DNA of 64,000 nucleotides from Roseinatronobacter thiooxidans (GCF_001870675.1 NZ_MEHT01000015.1:1-64000); one strand, 5' to 3'. Shown: positions 44,043 to 53,392, numbered from the stretch's first letter. Notes: generated from the sequence alone by a model not told the origin. Program-made: numbers and translations.

Positions 44043-44208
44043 ATGGCAGGTCTCCTGGCTTGCGGATGATATATCCTTGCAAATCTCTGAACCCTTGGGG
44101 CCATAGGCTTGCGCAAGATACACCGCTTACAGTTGCGGGGGCAGCACCGGAATAACAGAGGCTCTGTGCACCGGTTTCCCTATTCTCCCGACAGATATCG
44201 GGCACCAT
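44043..44208 (-). promoter_or_regulatory. Cobalamin riboswitch 2
   Basis: Minus-strand order: GGTGCCCGATATCTGTCGGG, AATAGGGAAACCGGTGCA, CCGGTGCTGCCCCCGCAACTGTAAGCGG (quoted in part; the CCCCCGCAACTG core is perfect), then the B12 box GCCAGGAGACCTGCCA at 44043-44060. About 215 bp separate it from the ATPase start. It should repress the corrinoid importer when B12 is plentiful. Confidence 0.97.
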
Positions 44209-44504
44209 CGTGCAAAGTTCGTAGTCCAATGGTCTGGCGCATTCAATGTCTTTCGCAGAGGCGCTGGCGAAATCTGCGCGCGCTGGCCTGAACCGGCAAT
44301 AAGCGCGTGACGGTGGGCCGCCGCAAACCCGTGCGATTGGCAGGCCGGTGGCAAGGGGGGAACGGATTGGGCCGCAGTTGGTTCTATGCGGCAACAGCCA
44401 CAAGAACACACGCAGGTTTTATGGGCGACACCGCTTGCGCCTTGCCTTTGGGTGGGCCGGAGCCATTATGGTGGGCCAGACGCTTTGGCGCAAAAGGAAA
44501 TGCA
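44209..44504. other. Divergent promoter region
   Basis: Gap between the riboswitch 2 transcript (leftward) and the DUF2177 gene (rightward). It should hold both promoters. No gene supported. A GC-rich block at 44310-44360 has no clear structure. Confidence 0.35.
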
Positions 44505-44903
44505 ATGTCGCTATTCGTTCTGGTCCTTGTTGTCGCCCTGATCTTCTTGGTGGCGGACGCGGTGATGCTGCCAAAAGTCATCAAGCCGCTTTTCGCGCGG
44601 CATCTGGGCGCGGCACTGCTTGACCGCCCCCGCCCGCTGCCTGCGGCTTTGTTTTATGTGCTGTATCTGTTCGGCATGATCTGGTTTGCAGGTTGGCCCG
44701 CGCTGCAAAGCGGCGCGCCGGTCATGGCGCTTGTTCACGGGGCCATTCTTGGCGGCGTTGCCTATGGCACTTATGAACTGGTCAGCTGGACAGTGATGCG
44801 CGATTGGCACCCTTCGATGGTGGCGGCAGATATGGCGTGGGGAACAGGTCTGACCGCTGTCGCCTGTTGGTGCGGGGTGATGGTGGCGCTGGCACTGGGC
44901 TAG
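44505..44903 (+). CDS. DUF2177 family membrane protein
   Basis: 132 residues, four hydrophobic helices: LFVLVLVVALIFLVADAVML, PAALFYVLYLFGMIWFAGWPAL in part, VHGAILGGVAYGTYELVSWTVMRDW and AADMAWGTGLTAVACW. The motif GxxYGTYELxxxTxxRDW is the DUF2177 hallmark. AAAAGGAA is located 7 nt before the ATG at 44505. Function unknown; monocistronic and convergent with the flavoreductase gene. Confidence 0.88.
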   Translation: MSLFVLVLVVALIFLVADAVMLPKVIKPLFARHLGAALLDRPRPLPAALFYVLYLFGMIWFAGWPALQSGAPVMALVHGAILGGVAYGTYELVSWTVMRDWHPSMVAADMAWGTGLTAVACWCGVMVALALG

Positions 44904-44933
44904 GCCGCAACCAAATGACCCGCGCGCGGCGTA

Positions 44934-46349
44934 TCAGTCCAGCGCGTCATAGCCGATATCGTCGCATTGCGACAAATCCGATCCGCGCGTGTCTGGCAGC
45001 TCGCGCTGCAGCTGGCGCAGGGCGCTGCGCAAGCCTTCCTCCAGCGCGGGGTGGTAAAACGGCATGGCCAGCATTTGCGACACGGTCAGCCCCTGTTCAA
45101 TGGCCAGTGCAAGCAAATGCGCGATATGTTCGGCACCGGGGATGCACATTTCCGCAGCAAGAATTTTCCCGCTCTCGGCCTGTGCATGCACCCGCAGCAG
45201 CCCTTCGGGCTGGCCCATAAGCCGTGCGCGCCCTTGTTTCGAGAAATCGGTTTGTGCGCTGACAATCTGCCCGGATGTCAACTCGGACAGTGGCGGGCCG
45301 ACCCGCGCGATCTGCGGCGAGGCGAAGACCACAGACAGCGCTGTGCGGCGGCAATGTGGCCGGACCTGTGCATCGGCGGCGGCATTGCGCCCTGCGATAT
45401 GCCCTTCATCTGCGGCTTCGTGCAGAATGGCGCGGTAGCCATTGGCATCGCCCGCCAGAAACACCGGCAGATCACCGATACGCAGCGTTGTCGGGTCGAT
45501 CTGGGGCATGCCCTTGTCATTCAGCGGAACGCCCAAGGCCTCCAACCCAAGGTCACCAATATTCGGCGCACGCCCGAGCGCTGCCAGCACCGCATCCGCG
45601 ACAAATTCGCCCCCCGCCCCCGACACGCGGATGGCCCCGCCATATTCTTCCAGGTCTGCAGCCGCGCCCAGATGCAGCGAAACCTCTCGTGCCAGCAGCG
45701 GGCGGAAGGCTTCCAAAACCTGCGCATCATCAATGCCTGCAAGCCCGTCCGCCGTGTCAAACCCCGCAACCCGCAGCCCCAACCGCGCCAATGCCTGCGC
45801 AATTTCCACCCCGATTGCCCCCATACCAATAACCGCGATGCGGTGTGGCAGGTCTGCTTGCGTGAACAACGTGTCAGTGGTCAGAATCCGGTCACCAAAC
45901 GCGCGCCAGGGTTCGGGCACAATCGGGCGACTGCCCGGGGCCAGAATGATGGCGCGCGCCGCGATTTCCTCGCCATTTACCACAATGCTGGTCGGACTTG
46001 TCAGCTTGGCATGCCCCGAAATGGCGCGCGCGCCCAGTTTGGCGGGCAGCGCTTTCGGCCCTTGTGTGAACCTGTCCCGCAAGCTGCGGACATGGGCAAG
46101 AACAGCGGAAATATCGGCGCGCAACACCTCTGCCCCGCATATGCCGATGGCGGGCAGGGTGTGACGTCTGTGCAGGGCATTCGCCGCCGCGATCAGCGCT
46201 TTTGACGGCATGCAGCCATTCTCGGCACAAGTTGTGCCCCAATGCCCTGCATTGACCAGCAGGAAATCATCGGTGGCGCGGCGCACCTCTCGCAAAGCCG
46301 ACAAACCAGCAGAACCTGCGCCGATGATGATAGTGTCAACCGTCCTCAC
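44934..46349 (-). CDS. Class I pyridine-nucleotide disulfide oxidoreductase (dihydrolipoamide dehydrogenase/mercuric-reductase-like)
   Basis: 471 residues: FAD site IIIGAGSAGLSAL, redox disulfide GTTCAENGCMPSK (CxxxxC), NAD site AVIGMGAIGVEIAQAL, second FAD motif VFLAGDANGY, and the C-terminal dimer/active-site motif FYHPALEEGLRSAL. This is lipoamide-dehydrogenase architecture, but it lies outside any 2-oxoacid dehydrogenase operon. The true substrate, such as a disulfide or metal ion, is not evident. It is 6 bp behind the cupin gene, so the two are likely cotranscribed. Confidence 0.88.
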   Translation of the reverse strand: MRTVDTIIIGAGSAGLSALREVRRATDDFLLVNAGHWGTTCAENGCMPSKALIAAANALHRRHTLPAIGICGAEVLRADISAVLAHVRSLRDRFTQGPKALPAKLGARAISGHAKLTSPTSIVVNGEEIAARAIILAPGSRPIVPEPWRAFGDRILTTDTLFTQADLPHRIAVIGMGAIGVEIAQALARLGLRVAGFDTADGLAGIDDAQVLEAFRPLLAREVSLHLGAAADLEEYGGAIRVSGAGGEFVADAVLAALGRAPNIGDLGLEALGVPLNDKGMPQIDPTTLRIGDLPVFLAGDANGYRAILHEAADEGHIAGRNAAADAQVRPHCRRTALSVVFASPQIARVGPPLSELTSGQIVSAQTDFSKQGRARLMGQPEGLLRVHAQAESGKILAAEMCIPGAEHIAHLLALAIEQGLTVSQMLAMPFYHPALEEGLRSALRQLQRELPDTRGSDLSQCDDIGYDALD

Positions 46350-46355
46350 GCTGGT

Positions 46356-46733
46356 TTACCCCTCAGAGTCTGCCTCTGCCTTGGTGCTGTGCTCGGTTCC
46401 CGGTGCATGTTCGGGCGGGCTATAGGTGGTAAACAACTTCAACATGCCAGATCCGGTGTTGCGGAAATTGTGATACGTCCCTGATGGCACGATCCCGACA
46501 TCCCCTTCGCGGATTTCGGTCTCCACATTGCCAATCGTTGCCAGCCCGCTGCCTGCAACGAAATACAGCAACTGGTCATGGCCCTCATGCACCTCGCCGC
46601 CAATCTCGCCGCCTTCTGGAATGGCCATAAGCACCAGTTGCGTCTTGTCGCCAGTCCAGATGACTTGGCGGAATTCCTCGTTCTGCTGTGCCAACTGTAC
46701 AATCGGGAGTGAGAGTTTTCGTGTCTCGGACAT
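46356..46733 (-). CDS. Cupin-domain protein
   Basis: 125 residues: one cupin barrel with motif 1 GGEVHEGHDQLLYFVAGSG and motif 2 REGDVGIVPSGTYHNFRNTG. It keeps the metal-ligand His/His/Glu-or-Gln/His set. GAGGAG precedes the ATG at 46733. The upstream frame to 46781 is not needed. Such small cupins bind metals and small ligands; the partner enzyme is likely the flavoreductase downstream. Confidence 0.85.
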   Translation of the reverse strand: MSETRKLSLPIVQLAQQNEEFRQVIWTGDKTQLVLMAIPEGGEIGGEVHEGHDQLLYFVAGSGLATIGNVETEIREGDVGIVPSGTYHNFRNTGSGMLKLFTTYSPPEHAPGTEHSTKAEADSEG

Positions 46734-46746
46734 GGCAAATCTCCTC

Positions 46747-46834
46747 TTATGTGAAATATCCCTATCTTTGGACGGTAACACCCATCCTCACCCGCAATCA
46801 AGGGCGGGCGCGGCTTATGTTATATTTCACATAA
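46747..46834. promoter_or_regulatory. Inverted 13-bp repeat upstream of the cupin gene
   Basis: TTATGTGAAATAT at 46747-46759 and its exact reverse complement ATATTTCACATAA at 46822-46834 are 62 bp apart. The right copy is itself palindromic at its ends (TTATGT-8 bp-ACATAA, 46815-46834). They flank the likely promoter of the cupin/flavoreductase unit and look like paired operator sites. The cognate regulator is not identified. Confidence 0.45.
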
Positions 46835-46874
46835 AAAGGCAGCAGCAGCGCGTGTATGTACCACGCGCGCGCTT

Positions 46875-47303
46875 TCAATCCGATAGCTGGCGTTCCAGCG
46901 CACTGCGCTGTTGGCGCAAGCTCTGGCGCTGGTTTCGTGACAGCCCTGCCGGATTGTCAAGAATGGTTGCAATCAGGCCCAACGCTTCGCGGGTCTGGTC
47001 TGGCGAGAGCACCGAAATATTGGCCGACAGGACATTCTGCACAGTGCTTGGCGGCAGGCCAACCGTTTGGGTGCCGGGCTGACCGGAAGGGGCAAACACA
47101 GGCGTTGTCGGTGTAAGCGCCGGCGCAACTGGCGCAGGCGGGGTGGGCGCAGGAATTGGCGGCACAACAACGCTTGTCGGTGGAATAACCGAAACCTGCC
47201 CCGCCTGAGCGGTGTACCCCCCCCCTTGCGTGACTGCGACAAAAAGGGTTGCGGCCAGACAGGCGCGCGGAACACCATTTAGGGGGATATTAAAAAATGG
47301 CAT
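46875..47303 (-). CDS. Small exported Pro-rich protein
   Basis: 142 residues. Signal peptide RACLAATLFVAVTQGGGYTAQA, then a Pro/Val/Thr-rich stretch (VIPPTSVVVPPIPAPTPPAP, TPTTPVFAPSG) and a helical C-terminus LSRNQRQSLRQQRSALERQLSD. AGAGGG lies 6 nt before the ATG at 47303, so I use this and not 47318. Its placement beside an outer-membrane barrel and a giant adhesin suggests a role at the envelope. No family recognised. Confidence 0.6.
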   Translation of the reverse strand: MPFFNIPLNGVPRACLAATLFVAVTQGGGYTAQAGQVSVIPPTSVVVPPIPAPTPPAPVAPALTPTTPVFAPSGQPGTQTVGLPPSTVQNVLSANISVLSPDQTREALGLIATILDNPAGLSRNQRQSLRQQRSALERQLSD

Positions 47304-47418
47304 ATCAAACCCTCTCATTTTGCAAAACCCGAAGATTGCTTACATATTGCTGCATCTGTCATTTGGCCTTAATCCCTAAGTATGTCAGGCAATGGCACAG
47401 GCCCATCTATACTGAATT

Positions 47419-48300
47419 TCAGTACAAATCGTTAAATACGACGCTGACACTTAAATTCACGCGGCCAGATGACACCCTGCGCGTTATGTCTGCGTAACTG
47501 ACCCCAATTTGCAAATCCAGCTTGTTCGATATTTTGGGGAAAAATGTCATACCCGCAATGGCTTCATCACCGGCCCAACTTAACCCGACTGATGCCCATG
47601 AATTCAACCCCAGCCCCACACCTGCGAATATGCCGGGGTCACGCTCTTGGTTTTTTACAGCCGTGCCCGCGCCAAGGGTTGCGACACTCGGGCGCGTATC
47701 GCCATTGAACCACGGCACAGAGAAGGTTGTTGAACCTGCAACAAAATAGTTTGTGGCAATTTGCGAAGGGTCGCCCCAGGACACAACATTGCTTGCCCCG
47801 ATTGCCAATGCGCTGACACGGCCAGACTCTCCATGGTGAAATTCCCGAAACAGCTTAACGCTCAGGTTTCCATCTTCGCCAAGGACAGCGTAATTCTGCA
47901 CCCTGCGCCACGGCAGTTCGGTGCTGACAAGGCCAAGCGTCAGTTCAACACCCACAAAATCGCGCGCATTGCCAAAGCCTGCACTGATCGCGGCAGACCC
48001 GTCGGCATTGCCGCCTGCCCTACGATCGCGCTGGTTGGTCAGGGCAGCGCCAAACCCGATGGTGCCATGTGGCAGGCCAAAGCCACCTGTTATGCCAATG
48101 GTTGCCGCACGTGGCGTGGTTGCGCGCTGCGCAGATAATTCACTTTGCTGCGCGGCAAGCTGTTGCAGGTTTCGCAAATAGCTTTCTGCATCCTGTGCAT
48201 GCAGCGGGGATGCAAAGACTAAAACAGCGGCACAGATGCTTGAGAGACGCGATATAAGTCGGGCGGGGGTGCGATGTAATCTGGAGGCTTTTTGTAGCAT
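47419..48300 (-). CDS. Probable outer-membrane beta-barrel protein
   Basis: 293 residues, signal peptide ending FASPLHAQ, a helical/coiled stretch ESYLRNLQQLAAQQSELSAQ, then alternating Gly/Ser-rich strands (IGITGGFGLPHGTIGFGAAL, VGVELTLGLVSTELPW, GVGLGLNSWASVGLSWAGD) and an aromatic C-terminal residue (SVVFNDLY), as in barrels inserted by BAM. No named family recognised. It lies between the Pro-rich gene and the adhesin on the same strand; the N-terminal helix may reach the periplasm. Confidence 0.7.
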   Translation of the reverse strand: MLQKASRLHRTPARLISRLSSICAAVLVFASPLHAQDAESYLRNLQQLAAQQSELSAQRATTPRAATIGITGGFGLPHGTIGFGAALTNQRDRRAGGNADGSAAISAGFGNARDFVGVELTLGLVSTELPWRRVQNYAVLGEDGNLSVKLFREFHHGESGRVSALAIGASNVVSWGDPSQIATNYFVAGSTTFSVPWFNGDTRPSVATLGAGTAVKNQERDPGIFAGVGLGLNSWASVGLSWAGDEAIAGMTFFPKISNKLDLQIGVSYADITRRVSSGRVNLSVSVVFNDLY

Positions 48301-48330
48301 AAATCACTTTTTACCGTCTGATGAAATTCA

Positions 48331-48366
48331 AGGGGCGCAAGTACAGCTGCCCTGTACCCGCGCCCT
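48331..48366. terminator. Hairpin after the adhesin gene
   Basis: Stem GGGCGC-aa-GTACAG, loop CTGCC, CTGTAC-cc-GCGCCC. It lies 10 bp behind the adhesin stop (minus). The T-run (TATTTTCC) is on the plus-strand side, so in the adhesin direction it may only slow or protect the transcript. Confidence 0.5.
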
Positions 48367-48375
48367 ATTTTCCTA

Positions 48376-51300
48376 TCACACGCCCATATAGGGATCAAAA
48401 AATCCCAGATTTGCAGTGGTGAATTGGGACAGGTTGCCCAAACCCGTGAAAACAGCCAATGTCTCTACACTGATCTCTTCTATGGACGTGGCCGCGGATG
48501 TGTCAAACCTGTTCAGCACGGTAATTCCGTCATAGGTTGCAAGAATGAAAAACGGATCATCCCCCAGTGCCGGACCGTCAAAGATATAAGATTCGGGGTC
48601 CATTATCTCCGTTAAATTCGACAGTGCTGTGGTGTAAACCAAGAAACCCACATCATCACCTATCAAATCGCCCGCGCTGACCAATTGCCAATCATAGCCG
48701 CGCAAACCGGAAACCGGCAAAAGCTCGATCACATCTGCACCCGGACCATCGCCCAGAACAAAGCCAACAATGGTATCCGTCCCGTTCTCGGCTGCTATGC
48801 TGTTTAACAAAACAATATTGGAACCACCCGCAGACAGATCCAATGTGTCATCCCCAAGGCCACCATAAAGAATATCCCCTGCGCCACTGGCCATCAGGGT
48901 ATTCTCCGCATCGTCACCAAATTTCAGGAATTTAAACGCGCCGTCATAGACCGTCCCGACTATTCCGGCACCGCTACCCACCAGCAGCAGATTATTCGGG
49001 TTAAACGAGTCTGCTAAACTTGCCACAAAGACGTCAACATCAAAGCCGGTAAAGGAATTTGCGGCATCCCCCGCCCCACCGATTTCAATCTGGGCTGACA
49101 GTTCACCAAATCCGGGGACATCTCCATCAATTTCAAGCCCGCGCAGGTTTAGCGTGATTGCGTTATCAGCACTGAAATCGTTTTCCTGAATGACGACATT
49201 TCCATCCAGTCCACCAACCAGCCGCAACCCGATCAACGGATTGCTATAGGTACTGGCTGCGACACCCAGCGCTTGCAGCCCGTCCAGAATTTCCGCGCTG
49301 GATGCCGCCACCCAAGACAGGCTGTTATCCGAGACAGTTGTAACGCCATCCAAAAAGCCCTGAAGCTGGATCAGCGCAGGCAGGTCATTGACGCTGAATA
49401 TCTGGTCTGCGGCGACAGTGATGGTGTTCGAGGTAATGCTAATCCCCTCTGACTGGCCATTGTCAATCGACACGCTGACCGCGCCCATGAAACCGGATTT
49501 GCCATTCGCCAGACCATTGGGCGCAGCGTTCACAAAATCGCGGAAGGTGTTGTCCGAAATGGTGACATTTGCAAAATTATAAGCCGTGCTTGCTTCACCA
49601 AACAGCTGGATACCGCCGCTGTTGAACTGGCCGTCATTTCCGGTAATCGCCACGCCATCATTCAGGCCCTTCAATTCTATCCAGAAGTTCCGCCCGAATG
49701 CCAGGCTGCCGGTATCGTCGTCCCCATACCCGTAGCCAGTGCCGCCATACCCGACCGAAAGGCCACCATCTTCGCCCAACAACCCGTCAAAATTTGTCCC
49801 GCCTGCATGCAGGCCATGGAAGAAGAAGTTATCTGCGATTTCGGCATCTTCCAGAGAGGACAGATACAAATGCCCCGCGCTTGGGCGCCAGAACAGGTTA
49901 TCCGAAAGGTCCAACTCCGAAACGCCGCTGATATACAGCGCACCCGAATTGCCAGATGTCACGCCCCCGAACAGGTTGCCCGAAATCTGCCAGTCATTTG
50001 CTACAGTTTCGCCCGCATAAGTGCCGCGCGCGGCTGTCGCATCGGGGTTGAATGTCGGGGAACCATCGGCCGTATACCCCGTGACGATCGAATTCAAAAG
50101 CTTGAACCCGTCCAGCGCGCCAGTGTCGAGAGCTGTCATATCCCAGTCTAGCGGCGCGTCAGAGTCCATGCGCACACCGTCGATCACGACATTCGCGCTT
50201 GCGACAGTTATCTTGCCCGTCAGCACTGTCTCGGCGCCGCGCCCACCGGCATCTGCATCCCCGCTGACCGCGTTGCCAATGGCTGTGGTATCGGGCGTGC
50301 CGTCGGTCACGAATTTTGCCGAAATGCCTGCATTTGCACCCGACAAGGTGATAGCTTTGTTTATGACGATATTTTCGTCAAACGTGCCGGAAATGATGCT
50401 GATTTCATCGCCCGCATTTGCTTGTTCCACGGCATCTGCAAGCGTGGTGTACTGCGTATTCGTCGTCAGGTTTGTGGCGATGAAGTCTTCCGGCTCAGTT
50501 GGATCGGTCGGATCAGTTGGATCGACAGGATCAACCGGATCAGTTGGCCCAACTGCTTCCTGAAACTCGTTCAGCTGGATCGAGATTGTTTGCGACGCAA
50601 GCTGCCCATTTGCTGTCCGGATCGTGAATGTAAAATCATCTGTAACAGTGGCCCCTTCCGGTATGGGGTCGGCGTTTTCGCCGCCGGGCTGGTAGATATA
50701 ATCACCACCCTTGGTCACGACCAAAAGACCATATTTGCCGGTCACAACCAAAGCAGAGATGTCGGTGTTCACCTCGCCGTAAGATTGCACATTCCCGATC
50801 GTGTCGAACTCTGACAAAAGCTGGACAGTCCCACCTTTGTTCAGCCGCACGTCGGATGCGTATAGGACAGAATCTACAATCCTGTCGCCCACATCTGTTG
50901 CACCAATACCAATCGTAAATGTGCCCGCCTGTTCAAAAGTGTAGCTGTATGTCAGCTCTTCCCCCAAGCGCCAGCGGCCTGCCTCGCCAAATGGACGCGG
51001 TCCTTTCAGGTTCAGCACGTCTTGCGGGCCATCAAATGCGGTGTTGCGCAGAACAATGCCGCTTTGCTCGGCTGCCGTGCCGCCATCTGTCGCTTTGACT
51101 GTAAAGAAAGAATAATCGATCCACGGCACATAATCGAAAGACCCGAACTGATAGTCGAATTCGATTGTATCACCTGCAGCTACCGTGACTTCGGTTTTAA
51201 TGGCGGAACCAGCAGTTGCACCCATAGCGAAATTGAACTGCGGGCTTGGCTGTGACGATGGGAAAACGACACCTGTCAGGTCCAGAAATTCGGCCACGCC

Positions 51301-53124
51301 ATTCGCACCAGCGATCGAGACTGTCCGCACAGGGGTGTTCCAGTCAGCCGTACTGATGACAAAATTCAAACCATCGCCACTGCCGGTCAAGATATCCGGC
51401 ACTTCGGTGCCATTGACCGAAAACACAGATGCCGTGGAAGATAGCCCGCTGCCACTGTCTGTGAAGGTCACACCTTCCAGCAAGTTCCCCTTAATCACAT
51501 CTGGCTGGTCTTCGCCGCCAATCTCAAATTCTGCCACGATCCGTGGGATATTTATGCCAAGAATGTTCTGATTGACCGCGTTGGCCGACTCACCCGCAAT
51601 GTCATCTTCTATCTTATCCAGCTGCTCGCGGAAGGATGCGTCGCCAATACTGTTGCCATCTGCATCGGCAAATAGTTCTGCGATCTTTTGAGCGCCTTGA
51701 GCTTGCGCTTCACTGGTGCTGCGTACCGCACTGGCCTGAGATTGGGTTAGTCGTCCCTCGGTCACCTCTTCCTGCATGACAGTCGCAACCGCCTCTGCGG
51801 CTGATTGCCCGCCACTCACGGCAGTGTTTATCCGTGCGATCAGGTCATCTGCGCTAATGTCTGGATTAAGCTGCCGCGCAGAAATCACAGCAGAGGAGAT
51901 TGCAGCGATATCTTCCAAGGGTGTGTCTGCCGGAAGCGAGTTTATAACCCGCGCGGCGTCATTTGCCGCAGATTCGGATATTTCCTTGATCCTGCTTAAC
52001 GACAGGGGTTCAGTCGAACTTGCCTGATTGGCCGCAACAGCGGCTTCAATCGTCTTGGCAATACTCACATTGGCCGCAGCCAGCTTTCGCGCCGCGTCCT
52101 GCGCCGCCCCCTCTGAACCCAACCCGGCGATATAGTCAAACGTTGCCAAGTCCAGATCTTCGGGCAACCCCAGCGCGCGCTTCAACGCCGCTTCATCGGC
52201 ACCATTACTGATAAGGGTCGATATGGGCGAGATGATCTGGTCGGACGCCCCTGTATCCCTGCCCGCAAGCGAAATCTGAAATCTGTTCTGCGTGACGACG
52301 TCGCGGGTGACAACTAAGCTTAGATCAGCCTCGGCAATATTATCGCCGTCGATAAAAGCTTGCGTCCACCCGAAATCATCGGCGCGCCCGGCGTTGACAG
52401 GGGCCGATATGACGATGAAACTGCCGTTCTCGGTGGGTGTATATCTGACTTCCGCTGCGCCGTTGTCATCGGTCAGGCCCAGAAACTCCGCCATTTGAGG
52501 GATATTATCGCCATTCGCATCGTAGAACACCAAAGCGTTTTCAAGCGGGCCGTCCAGAACGCGGATGTTCTTTGTCAAAAATGTGGGGCCGTCGCTGCCG
52601 CCGCCGCCCGCAGACGCACCGGCCAAAGCCAAAGCCCCGCCACCAAGGGCAATCGCCATGCCGGAAGACACAGTCGCAGCGGCACCTGCTGCGCCCGCAA
52701 TCTGTGCCGCAGATGCGGCAGAGACGAGAATCGAGCCATCCGCCAGCACCTGTGCAGCCGATGCCGCAATTTCCATCGTTGTCCCGTTTGTCAGGGTGAC
52801 GCGGATATTGCCATTTTCCAGAACCTCTGCGCTGCGCACATTTTCAAGGCTGGACAGGTCCACTGTGCCATCGGCGTCTTGTGCCTGCGCGGCCAGCGGC
52901 AACACCAGCAACCCACCTAGCAAGCTAACCTTCACCCGCTTTTGATTGCGCTTTAACCAGCTGCGAACAAAAGAGTTCTTCTCAGCGCGATCCTTTGGCA
53001 GGACCAAACCATCACGTTCTATCGCGCGGTCAATCTGCCAAAACAGCTGCTGGCTGGTAATACCGGATGCTGCCTTGTGTTCAATTTCATTTTGATCAAA
53101 TTGCTCTGGAAAACGAATATTCAT
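48376..53124 (-). CDS. Giant surface protein: beta-helix adhesin with VCBS-like and RTX-like segments
   Basis: 1582 residues. Order seen: N-terminal cytoplasmic-like prefix (1-62) with a hydrophobic stretch SLLGGLLVLPLAAQAQ (67-82); a BapA-prefix-like strand block and Ala/Gly-rich segment (84-176); a helical region (about 290-500); a VCBS-like Ig segment (778-853); a (T/V)DP linker coded by 9-bp repeats (about 858-880); a right-handed beta-helix starting YTTLADAVEQANAGDEISII (about 890-1380); and an RTX-like GDILYGGLGDDTLDLSAGGSN (about 1411-1431). RTX-like ends usually go with type I secretion, but the HlyBD partners are not nearby. Likely cell-surface attachment; exact ligand unknown. Confidence 0.8.
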   Translation of the reverse strand: MNIRFPEQFDQNEIEHKAASGITSQQLFWQIDRAIERDGLVLPKDRAEKNSFVRSWLKRNQKRVKVSLLGGLLVLPLAAQAQDADGTVDLSSLENVRSAEVLENGNIRVTLTNGTTMEIAASAAQVLADGSILVSAASAAQIAGAAGAAATVSSGMAIALGGGALALAGASAGGGGSDGPTFLTKNIRVLDGPLENALVFYDANGDNIPQMAEFLGLTDDNGAAEVRYTPTENGSFIVISAPVNAGRADDFGWTQAFIDGDNIAEADLSLVVTRDVVTQNRFQISLAGRDTGASDQIISPISTLISNGADEAALKRALGLPEDLDLATFDYIAGLGSEGAAQDAARKLAAANVSIAKTIEAAVAANQASSTEPLSLSRIKEISESAANDAARVINSLPADTPLEDIAAISSAVISARQLNPDISADDLIARINTAVSGGQSAAEAVATVMQEEVTEGRLTQSQASAVRSTSEAQAQGAQKIAELFADADGNSIGDASFREQLDKIEDDIAGESANAVNQNILGINIPRIVAEFEIGGEDQPDVIKGNLLEGVTFTDSGSGLSSTASVFSVNGTEVPDILTGSGDGLNFVISTADWNTPVRTVSIAGANGVAEFLDLTGVVFPSSQPSPQFNFAMGATAGSAIKTEVTVAAGDTIEFDYQFGSFDYVPWIDYSFFTVKATDGGTAAEQSGIVLRNTAFDGPQDVLNLKGPRPFGEAGRWRLGEELTYSYTFEQAGTFTIGIGATDVGDRIVDSVLYASDVRLNKGGTVQLLSEFDTIGNVQSYGEVNTDISALVVTGKYGLLVVTKGGDYIYQPGGENADPIPEGATVTDDFTFTIRTANGQLASQTISIQLNEFQEAVGPTDPVDPVDPTDPTDPTEPEDFIATNLTTNTQYTTLADAVEQANAGDEISIISGTFDENIVINKAITLSGANAGISAKFVTDGTPDTTAIGNAVSGDADAGGRGAETVLTGKITVASANVVIDGVRMDSDAPLDWDMTALDTGALDGFKLLNSIVTGYTADGSPTFNPDATAARGTYAGETVANDWQISGNLFGGVTSGNSGALYISGVSELDLSDNLFWRPSAGHLYLSSLEDAEIADNFFFHGLHAGGTNFDGLLGEDGGLSVGYGGTGYGYGDDDTGSLAFGRNFWIELKGLNDGVAITGNDGQFNSGGIQLFGEASTAYNFANVTISDNTFRDFVNAAPNGLANGKSGFMGAVSVSIDNGQSEGISITSNTITVAADQIFSVNDLPALIQLQGFLDGVTTVSDNSLSWVAASSAEILDGLQALGVAASTYSNPLIGLRLVGGLDGNVVIQENDFSADNAITLNLRGLEIDGDVPGFGELSAQIEIGGAGDAANSFTGFDVDVFVASLADSFNPNNLLLVGSGAGIVGTVYDGAFKFLKFGDDAENTLMASGAGDILYGGLGDDTLDLSAGGSNIVLLNSIAAENGTDTIVGFVLGDGPGADVIELLPVSGLRGYDWQLVSAGDLIGDDVGFLVYTTALSNLTEIMDPESYIFDGPALGDDPFFILATYDGITVLNRFDTSAATSIEEISVETLAVFTGLGNLSQFTTANLGFFDPYMGV
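50492..50545. repeat. Six 9-bp units encoding the (T/V)DP linker
   Basis: Units such as GGATCGGTC, GGATCAGTT, GGATCGACA, GGATCAACC repeat with a 9-bp period within the adhesin gene and encode Pro-Thr-Asp/Pro-Val-Asp triplets. Length polymorphism between strains is possible. Confidence 0.8.
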
Positions 53125-53392
53125 GCAGCGCCCTCAATAAATTTGAAATAGGTTTCCCCCCAAAGAAAACACGGGAGATGGCCAAACTGAACACGTTTTT
53201 AACGCAGTCGAGTCACCCTCGCTGCATCGAAATCACTTAAGTGTTACCCTGATCTTTTCCGGATTTCAAAGATTATCCGGGCCATGCGCGCAAGATTTCT
53301 GAAAATTTGCCGTTTTTGCTGCGGCGCTTAAGAATTGGGCAATGCGGGGGCTGCACACATAAGCAGCGCGCGCCCAAAGCCCGGCTGCGCGC
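53125..53392. other. Adhesin leader and promoter region
   Basis: About 270 bp, AT-richer than average. It holds a perfect 10-bp palindrome CACTTAAGTG at 53234-53243, about 110 bp upstream of the adhesin start, which may be an operator. No gene or terminator otherwise seen. Confidence 0.4.

Noticed and set aside
50492-50545. 9-bp repeats considered as a CRISPR or VNTR locus
   Set aside because: Period and coding frame match a (T/V)DP protein linker; no spacers, no cas genes.
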